The notes under the pieces: model-generated
The model's database searches: none
The model's input: only the letters and a program-made list of their open reading frames with translations
What the model was told of the DNA's origin: nothing
From: Hyposmocoma kahamanoa
Lineage: Eukaryota > Arthropoda > Insecta > Lepidoptera > Cosmopterigidae
Assembly: GCF_003589595.1 (NCBI RefSeq)
Contig: NW_020656077.1
Coordinates: 5,378,448 to 5,442,447 of the forward strand
DNA length: 64,000 nucleotides
Reading direction: 5' to 3'
Shown here: in pieces, positions 22,610-32,756 of the stretch
Position numbering within the stretch: position 1 is the stretch's first letter
Layout of the letters: every line of letters begins with the position of its first letter
Program-made: the position numbers and the translations under genes

Positions 22610-22770
22610 TCTATAATGAATGGCGCGTGAGGGGGCCCCGAGCTATCCGCGAGAGTGCACCACGAGATTATGCGTATGCGTGGGTCCATATGCGGCGTCG
22701 AGCTGTACACATGCAAGTCGCGCTGCTACGTTTGTATGAAGTTACCGTAATAGTCATATTATTCGGTACG
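22610..22770 (+). repeat. Dispersed GC-rich repeat F, copy 1
   Basis: Shares CGAGATTATGCG, a GTCC-TACATG/TATGCG region and GCGCTGCTACGTTTGTATG, then TCATATTATT or CTTATTAT, with 29420-29545. Two copies show it is a dispersed repeat. The 70-codon ORF over it is not credible as a gene. Confidence 0.5.
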
Positions 22771-22995
22771 TTGGGGAAGAAAAGGCGTAAAAGCCGTAAA
22801 AGCAAAAAATAATTTTTTACAAAAATTTTGGTTCATATCCTTTTCAATTTGTATAACTATTTTTACGCAAATCTCCACTTTTTTAACTTTAAACAGATTG
22901 AAATGGCTTGATAATATTTAACCTAACTATAATAACCAAGAGCTGTGTTTCTACTGCTTTTTACGCCATTTCTCCTTTCTTCATTTATTAACGAT

Positions 22996-23210
22996 GAATA
23001 ATAATAATAATAATAATAATAACCCACACACTCCCTGAAACCCTGTGTCGCGGGTGCCATGGACACACACATAGACAACCACAAATTACACCCAAACTCC
23101 CGAGAGAAATAAATGTAGGCCATACAAATATTTCTCCCGGCCCGGGAATCGAACCCGGGGACCTCTGCGTGGCAGTCCGGTATGGTAACCGTTCGGCCAC
23201 GGAGGCAGTT
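22996..23210 (-). mobile_element. tRNA-derived SINE-A, copy 6, internal deletion
   Basis: Reverse copy with an intact head (B box GGTTCGATTCC, A-box region TGGCCGAACGG). About 20 bp of the tail-proximal body are missing: CACACACTCC joins directly to CTGAAACCCTG. Confidence 0.88.
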
Positions 23211-23257
23211 AAATAATGCCACTAAGTACTGACACGAGCAGTCCAGACAAACCTATG

Positions 23258-23666
23258 GTTTTTTTTATGATAACAAGTAACGGGACGAACAAGTCGCCTG
23301 GTGGTAAGCGACGCGCCTGTCCATTCCAATGCCACTCAGAGCTTTAAATAAAAAAAATTAAAAATAAATAAATAAATTAAATAAATTAAATCGCAAAGAT
23401 AAATAAAAATACATAAATAAATTAAATAAATTAAATAAAAGATAAATAAAAATAAATAAATAAATTAAATAAATTAAATCGCAAAGATCTGCCACTGCGC
23501 CCTTCACCTTGAGACATAAGTTGACAAGTTCCACGTGCCTATAATTTCACCAGCACTTTTACCTTTCAAAACCGGAGCTCAGTAGTAGACTTTACTGCTA
23601 GGCAGCAGAAATAGATAAGACGAACTTCCCTGGACGAACTTTTTCACAAGAATCTCTTCTGCTCTT
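23258..23666 (-). mobile_element. Repeat B, reverse copy with microsatellite expansion inside
   Basis: Normal repeat B from TTTTTTTTATGATAACAAGT, interrupted after GAGCTTTAAAT (23347) by about 130 bp of AAATA/ATTAAATAAA repeats and then resumed at AAATCGCAAAGATCTG (about 23475). An AAAT step within the unit seems to have expanded. Confidence 0.75.
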
Positions 23667-23669
23667 AAA

Positions 23670-24127
23670 ATTTTGCTTATATAATTTGTAGGTTATGCCA
23701 AAAAGATATAGAAAACACATTCGACACGCTGCAACTCGTAAGCAAAAATCCTAAATGTTTAATCTGACAAACGAGGTACACGGCAAGAAGTGCAGCTGCG
23801 TCCGCTTAGCGTTCGAAATAAGAATGATACAATCGTATATAATCCAATAATATACGATCCCTACAGCAGAGCTACCGTAACGTGACGCCCTGCTTTGCAA
23901 TTTGACAGCGTAACGTCTATAATCATGAATTACAGCGGTATTTGCTTTGTTTACCATGTAACGTGTTAATTATTACCGGATTTCCACAATTCAGCGTTTA
24001 GCTAGCGCTAGTGTCTTTGCTTAGGCAAAAGCATCAGGTGGTAAAACTTGAGTGTAAATATAATCCAATTAACACGGCATTAAATTAGCACGAACGCTTG
24101 TAACACGATATATTTTGCCTAATAATA
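23670..24127. other. Non-coding DNA left of the mariner
   Basis: No gene or repeat recognised. Confidence 0.4.
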
Positions 24128-25398
24128 GGGGTTAAAGTATGAAATTGCCGATTTGTACTGAAAATCTAAATTGTTTATTTTTTAAATTTTTAACAAATTT
24201 ATTTAATCAAAATAGTTGCCATTATTATCTATACATTGCTGCCATCTAATGGGAAGGTTATTAATGCCTTTGCGATAGAACTCCGACGATCTAGACTGCA
24301 CAAACTGTGTGAAAGCATTTTGTACTGCCTCCTGGGAAGAAAACTTCTTGTCACGTAGATAATTGTCCAAATCACGAAAAAAATGGTAGTCCGTTGGAGC
24401 AAGGTCTGGTGAATACGGAGGATGACGAATGGTTTCTAACTGCAGTTCCTGAAGGGTCAAAATGGTTTCTCGTGCTGTGTGAGGTCTCGCGTTGTCGTGG
24501 AGCAATAATGGTGAAGATCGATTCATGAGTCGGGGCTGTTTTACTGCTAGTTTTGTCAACTTGGTTCGGAGTTCGGCACAATAGACATCTGCCGTTATTG
24601 CTTGACCAGATCGGAGAAAACTATAGTGAATAACACCATGCTGAGACCACCAAACAGTTACCATTACCTTTTTATTGGTAAGTTTTGCTTTAGGACACTG
24701 TTGTGGCATTTTACCTGGGGTCAGCCATTGCATTTTTCTTTTCCGGTTATCATAAAGAATCCACTTTTCATCACATGTTACAATTCGATCCAATATTCCT
24801 TCATTTCTGTACCGGTTCAACAAGGCAACACAAGTTTCAACACGCGTTTCTTTCTGCAGATCAGTCAAATCATGAGGCACCCATTTTTCGTATTTTTTTA
24901 TTTTATTGATTTGACGCAAGTGAGTCAATATTGTGGGTAAGGTAACGTTAAACCATGCCGCTAATTCCGGGGTAGTTTGACTAGGATCGGCTTCCACTAT
25001 CTCTCTTAATTCATCGTTATTCACCGGTCTTCCTCGTGGCTCGTTCTTTAAGTCGAAATTTCCATCACGAAAGCGTTTAATCCAAAATCGCACGGTGCGT
25101 TCATTAGTAGACCCCTCTCCAAACGCAGCATTGATATTGCGGGCTGTTTCTGCCGCGTTAGTTCCGCGTCGGAACTCGTATTCAAAAATCACTCGAATTT
25201 TCGCAGTATCCATCTTTCTTGTCTAAATTGAATAACAAAAACAATTGAAAGTCGATATTCAAATGTTTCAAATTTAAAAAAAAAAAAATCACAGAAACCA
25301 TTTGAAAAAAGTTTCATTCGAAAACCTCAAAGCATGAAGATTCTATGAAAATTCAAAGAACCTATTGCAATAAAACGGCAATTTCATACTTTAACCCC
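24128..25398 (-). mobile_element. Complete mariner transposon (1271 bp)
   Basis: TIRs starting GGGGTTAAAGTATGAAATTG (23 bp perfect, 24128-24150 and 25376-25398) lie directly inside TA dinucleotides at 24126-24127 and 25399-25400, the mariner target duplication. One uninterrupted transposase ORF fills the element, with 185 bp before it and 75 bp after. Size, TIR length, TSD and ORF all match an intact mariner that may still be, or recently was, mobile. Confidence 0.95.
24203..25213 (-). CDS. Mariner transposase (D,D34D)
   Basis: 336-residue transposase that would cut and paste the surrounding element at TA sites by binding its TIRs in the nucleus. The N-terminal 110 residues contain helix-turn-helix-type DNA-binding regions, including ERTVRFWIKRF. 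WVPHDLTDLQK (residues 111-121) is the usual mariner linker motif. The catalytic triad is D148 (TCDEKW), D240 (HDNARPHT) and D275 (YSPDLAPTDYHFF), with exactly 34 residues between the last two. The length equals that of typical mariner transposases (about 345), there are no frameshifts or stops, and the ATG at 25213 gives the expected N terminus. Subfamily was not assigned. Whether the enzyme is active cannot be told from sequence. Confidence 0.95.
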   Translation of the reverse strand: MDTAKIRVIFEYEFRRGTNAAETARNINAAFGEGSTNERTVRFWIKRFRDGNFDLKNEPRGRPVNNDELREIVEADPSQTTPELAAWFNVTLPTILTHLRQINKIKKYEKWVPHDLTDLQKETRVETCVALLNRYRNEGILDRIVTCDEKWILYDNRKRKMQWLTPGKMPQQCPKAKLTNKKVMVTVWWSQHGVIHYSFLRSGQAITADVYCAELRTKLTKLAVKQPRLMNRSSPLLLHDNARPHTARETILTLQELQLETIRHPPYSPDLAPTDYHFFRDLDNYLRDKKFSSQEAVQNAFTQFVQSRSSEFYRKGINNLPIRWQQCIDNNGNYFD

Positions 25399-25748
25399 TA
25401 ATACTTATGGAACCACTTTCCTCAGTCCGCTGCAGTCAAAGAAAAGTTTAGGGAGATTTCAACCTCTATTGCGAATAATTAGAAGTCGAGCTTCAAACAG
25501 CAATTTATGAAATACCGTGAAATGATATTCTGAAACATATTCAATAAATTTATTTCATTATTAACGTTTCTTTTCCTCCTAATAGGTACTCACTGAAGAT
25601 AAAATGAAAACATTTCATCTTGACATACTTAATCAATTTCAAAAACTGCTGTATAAAATAACTTAGTATCGCGTCATTTACAAAAGTCACTTGACATTAT
25701 TTCTCATGATGTTTTCTACTGTATCATGGTCAATGACATTATAATTTA

Positions 25749-26708
25749 GGGTCGTATTCCAAAACTCTACTCAATGCTCAAGTCAGGTCTTGAGTATGAT
25801 TTCAAGCGCTGGAAATACGACCCTAATGGTAAGGACTTGAGTATGATTTCCAATGCTTTAAGTCATACTTAAACTGTGGGAAGTCTGTTCGTGATTTGGG
25901 AGTAAGATTCGATTCTGAACTCAAATTTAACGATAATATTATCGATATATGTAATAGTGCTTGGAAAAGTCTTGGCTTCATCAAGCGGCAATCTAAGTTT
26001 TTGACCATCGACAGGCAATTTGTAATTTATATAACGCCTTTATTCGAAGTAAATTGGAAGCTACATGCGCAGTGCGGAATCCCCACAATAAACTCTATAT
26101 AGCAATGTTAGAACGAATCCAGAAATCATTTTTGAGGTATTTGCATAGTAAACTTTATGGGTACTGTCCTTATATGTTCCCTACACCCTTTATTTTGGGC
26201 ATGGCATCGTACAGATCGCTTGAGATCAGGCGAAAACCGGCGCTACTAAAATATATTTTTAACCTAATAAGAGGATGTATAATTAACCCTCCTCTATTGG
26301 CTCAAGTTCCATTTTTTATCCTGCCAATCTCACGCTACGTCTTTCGTCAGCAAAAATATTCAACCTTCATTTAACCCGCACAGTGACACTAAGACGGACA
26401 CCATTCTTCGAAGCATTGGCCGTAATTGAATCATTAAGCAAAACAAATGATATTGACGTGTTCAATAACACTGAATCAAAATTTCTAACATCCGCTGATT
26501 ACCATTTGGAGGCGGTCACCGCCCAAAGCTCTGTGGTCCAAATTCCGCATCCTATCTTTGGCTGGTGATCGACTCAACCTTTTTTTTTTGGGACTATGAC
26601 TTACATGTTTAGTTATAAGTACTGTAAGTGTAAGTTGTACAAACTAAATAAATAAACAAATACTCAAGTCCTGACTTGAGCATTGAGTAGAGTTCTGGAA
26701 TACGACCC
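25749..26708. mobile_element. Harbinger-type MITE with a LINE fragment inside
   Basis: The outer ends are inverted repeats of about 40 bp (GGGTCGTATTCCAAAACTCT... at 25749 and its reverse complement ending 26708). TTA flanks both sides. A compact copy of the same element lies at 39815-39946. A 3-bp TNA duplication and TIRs starting GGG suggest PIF/Harbinger. A further internal GGAAATACGACCC at 25811-25823 shows a rearranged left end. The interior from about 25870 to 26660 is unrelated LINE sequence. Confidence 0.7.
25870..26570 (+). pseudogene. LINE RT C-terminal fragment (Jockey/CR1-like), decayed
   Basis: Successive open segments read DLGVRFDSELKFNDNI, AWKSLGFIKRQSKF, then LERIQKSFLRYLHSKLYG and MASYRSLEIRRKPALLKYIF. 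This is the stretch following the RT domain in many Jockey/CR1-type LINEs (D-LGV-FD..L.F..HI; LE-IQ--FLR). Frame changes near 26060-26100 and stops near 26372 show decay. The 3' end has an AAATAAATAAAC tail at 26645-26660. It lies wholly within the Harbinger-type MITE, so it inserted later. Confidence 0.6.
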
Positions 26709-26789
26709 TTAGAAGATGGAAAAAAATGTTGACTGAACAATAAGTTTAATAGCTTGGCATTCCAAAACTCTTTTTTTTCTTTCACTTTC

Positions 26790-26846
26790 TAAGGCGAGTC
26801 ACCGGGGGAGAACCGGGAAAACTGTTTGCTAGATCAAATGGTGTAA
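26790..26846 (+). repeat. Dispersed repeat H fragment
   Basis: AGGCGAGT...GGGAAAACTGTTTGCTAGATCAAAT matches the reverse complement of 43890-43925 (AGGCGAGTTGCAGGAAAACTG, then TTTTGCTAGATCAAAT). Two inverted copies of a short repeat; the family is unknown. Confidence 0.4.
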
Positions 26847-27123
26847 GGCATTTCTCCAAAACCGCAATTTTCTGTATCCATACACTAAACTCCACTTATT
26901 TATCAAAACAAAATCTACAAAAAATACAGTCTTCAATTCAACCTTGGTCTCGGTGGATTTTTTGCCACCGAATTCAAAAAAGCTTCCACCGAAGTCGGAA
27001 AAAACTGCCATCGAAGCCATATTTGCTTTGAAAAGCAAGAATTTTATACGTTTTTTCCTATAAATGTTTAGTTAATATTATTGATTTTCACAATTTTGTA
27101 TTACTATTTGCTTCCCGGTAAAA

Positions 27124-27285
27124 ATGAATAAGGAAAATGAAAACAGAAAAGAAAAATTGGATGTGAAGAAGAGGAAGGAACCCGCTACAAAAGCAAAGAT
27201 AAAAAGCGGGCCAATTATATATGAAAAGTTAAAAGAAAAAGATAGACAGAGGTATGCGAAGGAAAAGCGGAAGGAAAGATTTTGA
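27124..27285 (+). CDS. Small basic ORF, 53 aa, unknown
   Basis: ATG at 27124 to TGA at 27283-27285 encodes a strongly charged peptide with KEKLDVKKRKEPATK and IIYEKLKEKDRQRYAKEKRK. The second half looks like one amphipathic, coiled-coil-type helix. Similar Y-EKLKEKDR-RY segments occur, as far as I recall, in N-terminal pieces of repetitive transposon-associated insect ORFs. Flanks (26960-27010 and 27640-27790) carry CCACCGAATTC / GAATTCGGTGGA words in inverted orientation, which hints at an enclosing element. It could be a relic or accidental. Confidence 0.25.
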   Translation: MNKENENRKEKLDVKKRKEPATKAKIKSGPIIYEKLKEKDRQRYAKEKRKERF

Positions 27286-27829
27286 AATTGCATAAATTAT
27301 CTCGTCATGTATAAAAAGTAATGAGAGGTGTAAATAAAATTAATTATAAAATACAGATTGCGTTCTAAATCTTTTTTAAAAAGAGATACGAAAATACTTT
27401 GTGTGATTGAAAAAAGGTTGAATAGTCACACTGAAAATTTATTTTAATTAACAATCATAAGGTGAAATTTGTTTGCGCTGTTCTGGCAATTTATACATAA
27501 ATTTTAGTTTTTAAAGCTTGATTTAATAGTTAGTCATATTAGTAAAAGTATATGTAGATTATTTAATGTTTTCATTGTCTTTTTCATAATTATTTTACAA
27601 AAATTGTGCCTTTTGTTAAATTATTCTGATTTCGGTGGTAGGTGGTGAATTCGGTGGATCGAATATGTAATGACATATTATCTGTTAAGGATTTAGTTGC
27701 ACAATTAACGGAATCTTATGTAAGCTTGAGTTCTTTTTTCTACCCGCTCAATGTTTTCCTGAAATTAAGAAAAAAATCGACCACCAAAGTCAGAGAACTT
27801 AGTCCTTCCAGGAGAAATGCCCTTTAGGG

Positions 27830-28595
27830 ATTTACATTAAATAACGGTCTTACAAACAATATACTATACACCTAAGGATATTTCTAAAAATGTGCTAATC
27901 TGTTACCAGAGAACCTGCTTTGTTTTTTTTCCGAAGCCCTGTAGTTATTAAATTCACAATTATCTTAAAATTTGATAATTGTCCAGCGGTTTAACGTCTG
28001 TTGTCGTTGGATCTGTGTCAAATTTTCTCCGACTGTTCTTATTTTGTTCATATTAATTTTATGCGCGCGGGTTGCGGGACGCGAGGCCCGGTCCCCCGCA
28101 CCCCGCATCGTAAAAAGTAGGCCCATGTTGAAATACCTCGCCTTAACATAGTAAAAATAAGGAATGGAAATTGACAAATAGCATCTACACATAATCTTCA
28201 TACATTATTATGTGTAATGGAGGCTCTAAAAGGGGCTATTGGTCGTACGTCTGAGTAAATCCGTAGTAGGATTGAAGCAAGCATGTTTGGAAAGATTACG
28301 ACTACGCGCTATGCTATGAAGCTTCTTTCCATCCATAATGTAACGAGTCTATAAAAAATTAGCGTAGTGAGTTGCTCCATTACCACATCCATTATAACAT
28401 CATAGGTAAGACGTCCTTAAAGTCCGTATATTGGAATTTAGATGTTTTTACAAACACTGCTGTGCTAAAAATTACGCAATGGCAAAAGACTATTCAGTCC
28501 TATCGTCGTTTCTTTTTTTTAAACAAATTTCATTTGACCTTATGATTGATTTTAAATGCCTTGTTAAGAGCTTCATACTCTATAAAACAAGTTAA
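27830..28595. other. Non-coding DNA with one dispersed-repeat fragment
   Basis: GTTGAAATACCTCGCCTTAA at 28128-28147 is the exact reverse complement of 40599-40619 and is followed by similar GC-rich sequence, so a further repeat family is present here. No gene is supported. Confidence 0.4.
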
Positions 28596-28599
28596 AAAT

Positions 28600-28760
28600 T
28601 ACTAGCGTCTGTCACGGTAAGCGAGAAGACGTCGGTTCGAATCCGGCCAGATCGAAGGAATTTTTTCTGAATGTTCGATCTTATATAATATATATAATAA
28701 TTATAGCAAACTAGTGGAGTAATTTCGCTAAATTATATGTTCTTTTGTGTAATTTCCTTA
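28600..28760 (+). mobile_element. SINE-C copy, degenerate head
   Basis: GAAGACGTCGGTTCGAATCC carries a B-box-like GGTTCGAATCC. It is followed by GGCCAGATCGAAGG, TTCGATCTTATA and AGCAAACTAGTGGAGTAATT. The same order occurs at 33300-33440 and, reversed, at 46500-46770. Confidence 0.6.
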
Positions 28761-28873
28761 GAGTCACTGTGACTGTGAGTCCGAAATGTTGGTTTATTTG
28801 CAAAATTAAATACTTACACGCGATTCAGATCTGAGAAAATAGTTTCGTTTACAATGTGTAGCAACTGCAGTGC

Positions 28874-29133
28874 CAGTAGCACTAGAGCTCTTCGCGATAG
28901 AGTTCGTCCAGGGTAGTACTGCCACCTTAACTATTTCTGCCGCCAACCAGTAACGTCAGCATTACTGTGTTCCGGTTTTGAAAGGCCTTGTCGTCTTATG
29001 TCACTGGGTGACGGGCGCAGTGATAATGCCCCTCAGATCATTGCAATTTAAAGCTCTGAGTGGCACAGTAACTGTTATGGACAGGCGTATAGCTTACGAC
29101 TTGTTCGTCCCGTCACTTGATGTTATAGAAAAA
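28874..29133 (+). mobile_element. Repeat B copy with internal deletions
   Basis: From GTAGCACTAGAGCTCTT to CCCGTCACTTGATGTTATAG. It lacks the GGTAAGGGTGCTGGTGAAAT segment and part of the 3' region. Confidence 0.7.
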
Positions 29134-29178
29134 CACCGCGAAAACCAAAGGAAGCTTTTCGAGGTTATTATTATACTT

Positions 29179-29232
29179 AATTTTTTTTTTATATCAGGTG
29201 ATGGGGCGAACAAGTCGTGCGTCTAGTGGTTA
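29179..29232 (-). repeat. Repeat B 3'-end fragment, reverse
   Basis: TTTTTTTTATATCAGGTGAT...GAACAAGTCGTGCG is the reverse complement of the family 3' end. It lies head-on to the copy ending at 29133, so the two form a short inverted pair. Confidence 0.55.
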
Positions 29233-29394
29233 CCAATACACACACTTACTTATCCATAACTGTAGAGAGACCACTTAAATTTTGAAGTACTTGTAAACTT
29301 GACAATGTGTGTACAGGCTCATTTTAATTTCATCAGCACCCTCACCATAATAAAATAAGAGGAATATGGTAGGTAACTCCGGAAAAAGGAGAAA

Positions 29395-29545
29395 GGCGGA
29401 TTGGAACGGCCAGTGTTATGCAACGCGAGTGTATCGCGAGATTATGCGAATGTGTGCGTCCGTACATGTCGCGCGGCGGTCACGCGCATATACCAGCCGC
29501 GCTGCTACGTTTGTATGGAGTCGCCATACCTGTCTTATTATATAC
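29395..29545 (+). repeat. Dispersed GC-rich repeat F, copy 2
   Basis: Matches 22610-22770 along CGCGAGATTATGCG, GTCCGTACATG and CGCGCTGCTACGTTTGTATG. Short ORFs here are by-products. Confidence 0.5.
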
Positions 29546-29569
29546 CCTTACCTTACCTTCAAAATAGGA

Positions 29570-30268
29570 ACGTTGTAATGCTACGGCATTTTGTTTTGGG
29601 GTAATGCCGCCAGTATCAATAGAATCTTTGTCCTGCAGAAACGTGCGGTTAGGGCAACTTACAATCTGGGCCCCAGAGTATCCTTGAGAGATAAGTTTAA
29701 GGAAATTAATATTCTGACCCTAGCGTCACGGTACATCTGTGAAAATGTAATTTATGTTAAGAGGAATAGTAATCTCTTTATGAAAAATAGTGATAGACAT
29801 AATATTAATATTATAATATTAATAGGAATAAAAACAAATTAACTGTTCTTGATAGTCGTCTTCACAAAGTGACAAATTCATTTAAGGGGCAATGTATACG
29901 CTTCTATAACAAATTTCCGGTTGATATATAAAATTTGCCATTCACGAGGTTTAAAACTATAGTGAAACAAAAACTTTATACTAAAGATTATTATACAACT
30001 TCTGCGTACTTGGATGACAAAAATCCGTGGTAGTAACCCGTTTAGCTCATGGTTGTAGTCTCGATCTCTGATGTTTGAAAGCAAAACAAAAAATATATTC
30101 TAAATGCGTACAAATGTTATTTACAAAGAGCAACCCCTAGAGTTACTTGCTCATGCTTCTCAGGGGATTTCTCCGCCTTACGAATGACCGGTAGAGTTTA
30201 ACCAATGTGACGATTTCAAGTGTAATAATGCTTACCTATGAAAAAAAGATTATTTTGATTTTGATTTT
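29570..30268 (+). pseudogene. Jockey-like LINE 3' part, truncated and frameshifted
   Basis: Begins with a shifted form of YGILFWG, then NAASINRIFVLQKRAVRATYNL and ASRYICENVIYVKRNSNLF, parallel to the C-terminal region of the LINE at 17525-18550. After a stop near 29842 the frame is broken, but the nucleotide sequence continues (GTGAAACAAAAACTTTATAC) to a tail ATTATTTTGATTTTGATTTTG at 30248-30268. The same 3' portion recurs at 59985-60440 and in minus-strand pieces at 38980-39050 and 39460-39545. Confidence 0.7.
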
Positions 30269-30361
30269 GCTCATATTACTGCTCGGCGGAGAATTAGGTG
30301 TATGGTGGCAGTACTTACCTGAATGAATTATTTCACAAAGAGCTCTATCTACTGCTACTAT
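30267..30361 (-). repeat. Repeat B 5'-part fragment, reverse
   Basis: GCTCATATTACTGCTCGGCGG through TGGCAGTACTTACCTGAATG to TCTACTGCTACT, the reverse complement of the family 5' third. It abuts the LINE tail ending at 30268. Confidence 0.6.
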
Positions 30362-30369
30362 AGTTATAA

Positions 30370-31126
30370 CCTTTTTATTACAAAAAACGTACCTCAAAAG
30401 TTTGCTTATGGGCTTTTTTATTGGCATTACACCTTTTTGCTAAATTTTATTGACATCGGTTAAAGGAAAGTGCGCGAAACTGGATTCATCCCCTACGTCC
30501 CGTCACTTGGTATTACAGGGAGAATTCTGTACGTGCACTCGGGACGGCCCTGGCCTCTGGAGAACCGGATGAAGTCAAATGACAGAGGTCTGTGGCAACA
30601 CTGTACACTGGCTAATCTGAGGTCAGAACCTGAACTTATAAGGTGCGCGCACAGGTTATAGTGCCCTTCTCGTATACCCTAAAGGTCGGTAGAGAGGGTA
30701 ACAATAATCAAAACTAATGTAGAAAGATATGGGGCTGTAGAAATATGTTAGGACTCCATTTGTCATGAAATCCTCAGCTAAGGTGTGTAACTATAGCGAT
30801 ATTAAATAATGTAGACCCTCTTCATGCGGCTCTGGACAGTTGAGACCGGACGAAGGATAGATAAGCGACAGTTATTGATTTCGGACGATGCGTCCTGCAA
30901 ATAGACAAGTAGCCCAAAGACAGCAGCTTTACTAAGTAATTAGGTTATCGAGTTCTAAGGTTTTCGCGATTGTTACACATAGATAATAATTTTTTTTTTC
31001 TAAATTGCGTATATTTGTTTCTTCAAACAAACCAACGTTACGTTTGGTCATGGGTAATCAGGTTAGTTCCAATTTATTCTATAGAACATGAAGTCTGCAT
31101 TTGACGAAAAATTTTGGGAAAAAATA
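30370..31126. other. Non-coding DNA left of the Tc1 element
   Basis: Contains CTACGTCCCGTCACTTGGTA near 30493 (end piece of repeat B) and, at 30950-31040, a fragment of the fold-back family of 15950 (AAGGTTTTCGCGATTGTTAC, CTTCAAACAAACCAACGTTA). No gene recognised. Confidence 0.4.
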
Positions 31127-32671
31127 CACATACCAAAAGTGTCTAGGGATCAAGTGAATATTTTTGAAATAAAAATTATTTAAGCAATATTTACCAAATC
31201 CAGTCTTCCAGGACGACTTCTTACTTTAATGCTTATGTTTTATTTAACCGCTTACCCCTATATTTAATTAAAATAAACTAAAATTGATGTTTTTGCAAAT
31301 TGTGGGAAAAAACTCAAATTAACGGCGTCAATTAAATGACAAAAAAATGGCGAAAATGATGATTTTGCTCATTTTTATTGTAAAGATAAGAAAATTAATA
31401 ATCTGTATTTCCACCATTAACACGAATCACACAATTACAGCGATTTGGCATGCTTAAGATGAGTTCATCAAAATCACTTTGAGGAAAGGCCGCCCATGTG
31501 TTTTGTAACAAGTCAAAATATTGTTGTAGAGTATGTACGGTATGCATACTCGGCACGGCTCTTCTTTGAAGCATATCCCATGCGTGCTCAATTGGATTGA
31601 GGTCTGGCGATTGAGCAGGCCACGGCAGAACGTTGATACGAGCTTCGGCAAGAATGCGTGTTACGACTCTAGCCGTGTGTGGACGTGCGTTGTCATGCAT
31701 TAGTTGAAATGAATCACCCAACTGGCCTCGCAAAGGGATGATAACATCTGAAACAATCCTCTCTGCGTAAACTTGAGCATTGAGGTTACCCCTGATCCAA
31801 ATGAGATCGGTTCTTCCGCCGATCCAAATACCGGCCCATATCATTATTGTTCCCCCACCATATGGATGAACTTCCTGACAATATCTCAAACGTTCATGAC
31901 GTCCAGATGTTCTCCAAACTCTAGTACGTCTTGTATCCGGTCTCATACCGAAGCGGGATTCATCCGAAAAGCACACATAGCGCCAGTCTTCTTCCTCCCA
32001 GTTTCTGTGTTCGCGAGCCCATCGTAAACGGGTCCTGCGATTGCAGGGTGCAATAGGTGGAACTCTGAGCGGCCTTCGGGATCGCAGACCCACTTCACGT
32101 AAACGATTTCGGATTGTTTGATCGCTTATTAGCAAGCCTGAGGAGCTGTGGAGCCTCGTAACCAACATCATGGCGGTCATGGTACGATTCCGTCGAGCAG
32201 TATTTTGGATATACCGGTCCTGTCTGCGAGTCGTGATGCGAGATCGTCCTCCATGTCGCTCGGCCACGCTGCCCGTCATGCGATAGCGTGTCCAGAGGCG
32301 ACTTATGACGCTCTGTGTAGTGTTAAGAGTGAAAGCCACAGCACGTTGCCTGGAACCAGCTTCCAACATTCCGACGGCTCGCATCATCACTTCTCGGGTT
32401 AAATGATGTCGTCTCTCCATAATAATGTAAATTGTTTCGGTTCCGATGCAGATATTGTAATGATTTTGTCAAAACGCTATAACTCATTTTTATACAAAAC
32501 CACATTGACAATCGATTTTCTTCTTATTATCGAATTTTAAACAATATTCCTTATTTAAATGTTAAAACTCACTAAAAAGTATCAATAGCGATACAAAAAA
32601 GTTAATATAATTAACCCTAATTGCAGCAATACTCTTAAACGTACTTGATCCTTAGACACTTTTGATGTGTG
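31127..32671 (-). mobile_element. Complete Tc1-like transposon (1545 bp)
   Basis: The ends CACATACCAAAAGTGTCTAG (31127) and CACACATCAAAAGTGTCTAA (reverse of 32671) are imperfect TIRs of about 29 bp, followed on both sides by GATCAAGT. TA flanks both ends (31125-31126, 32672-32673), the Tc1/mariner duplication. One transposase ORF lies between, with about 250-270 bp of non-coding sequence on each side. Confidence 0.93.
31395..32420 (-). CDS. Tc1-family transposase (DD34E)
   Basis: 341-residue DDE transposase that would mobilise the element around it. The N-terminal half has paired helix-turn-helix regions, with RAVAFTLNTTQSVISRLWTR and TIRNRLREVGLRSRRP as likely recognition helices and a basic GRSRITTRRQDR AT-hook-like link. 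The catalytic residues are D153 (CFSDESRF), D243 (HDNARPHT) and E278 (SPDLNPIEHAWD), with 34 residues between the last two, the Tc1 spacing. Length is normal for the family and the frame is intact. It carries an Arg-rich, relatively GC-rich coding style unlike the surrounding DNA, as expected for a separate lineage. Activity is unknown. Confidence 0.95.
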   Translation of the reverse strand: MERRHHLTREVMMRAVGMLEAGSRQRAVAFTLNTTQSVISRLWTRYRMTGSVAERHGGRSRITTRRQDRYIQNTARRNRTMTAMMLVTRLHSSSGLLISDQTIRNRLREVGLRSRRPLRVPPIAPCNRRTRLRWAREHRNWEEEDWRYVCFSDESRFGMRPDTRRTRVWRTSGRHERLRYCQEVHPYGGGTIMIWAGIWIGGRTDLIWIRGNLNAQVYAERIVSDVIIPLRGQLGDSFQLMHDNARPHTARVVTRILAEARINVLPWPAQSPDLNPIEHAWDMLQRRAVPSMHTVHTLQQYFDLLQNTWAAFPQSDFDELILSMPNRCNCVIRVNGGNTDY

Positions 32672-32756
32672 TACATTATCTTGTCTTATGACTTCAATGA
32701 GACGGCTCGGATTACATGAAGTACATTGTTCTATGGAAATAATTATGATTTTAATT

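Noticed and set aside
31454..32402. Plus- and minus-strand short ORFs inside the Tc1 element
   Set aside because: Shadows of the 341-residue transposase frame.
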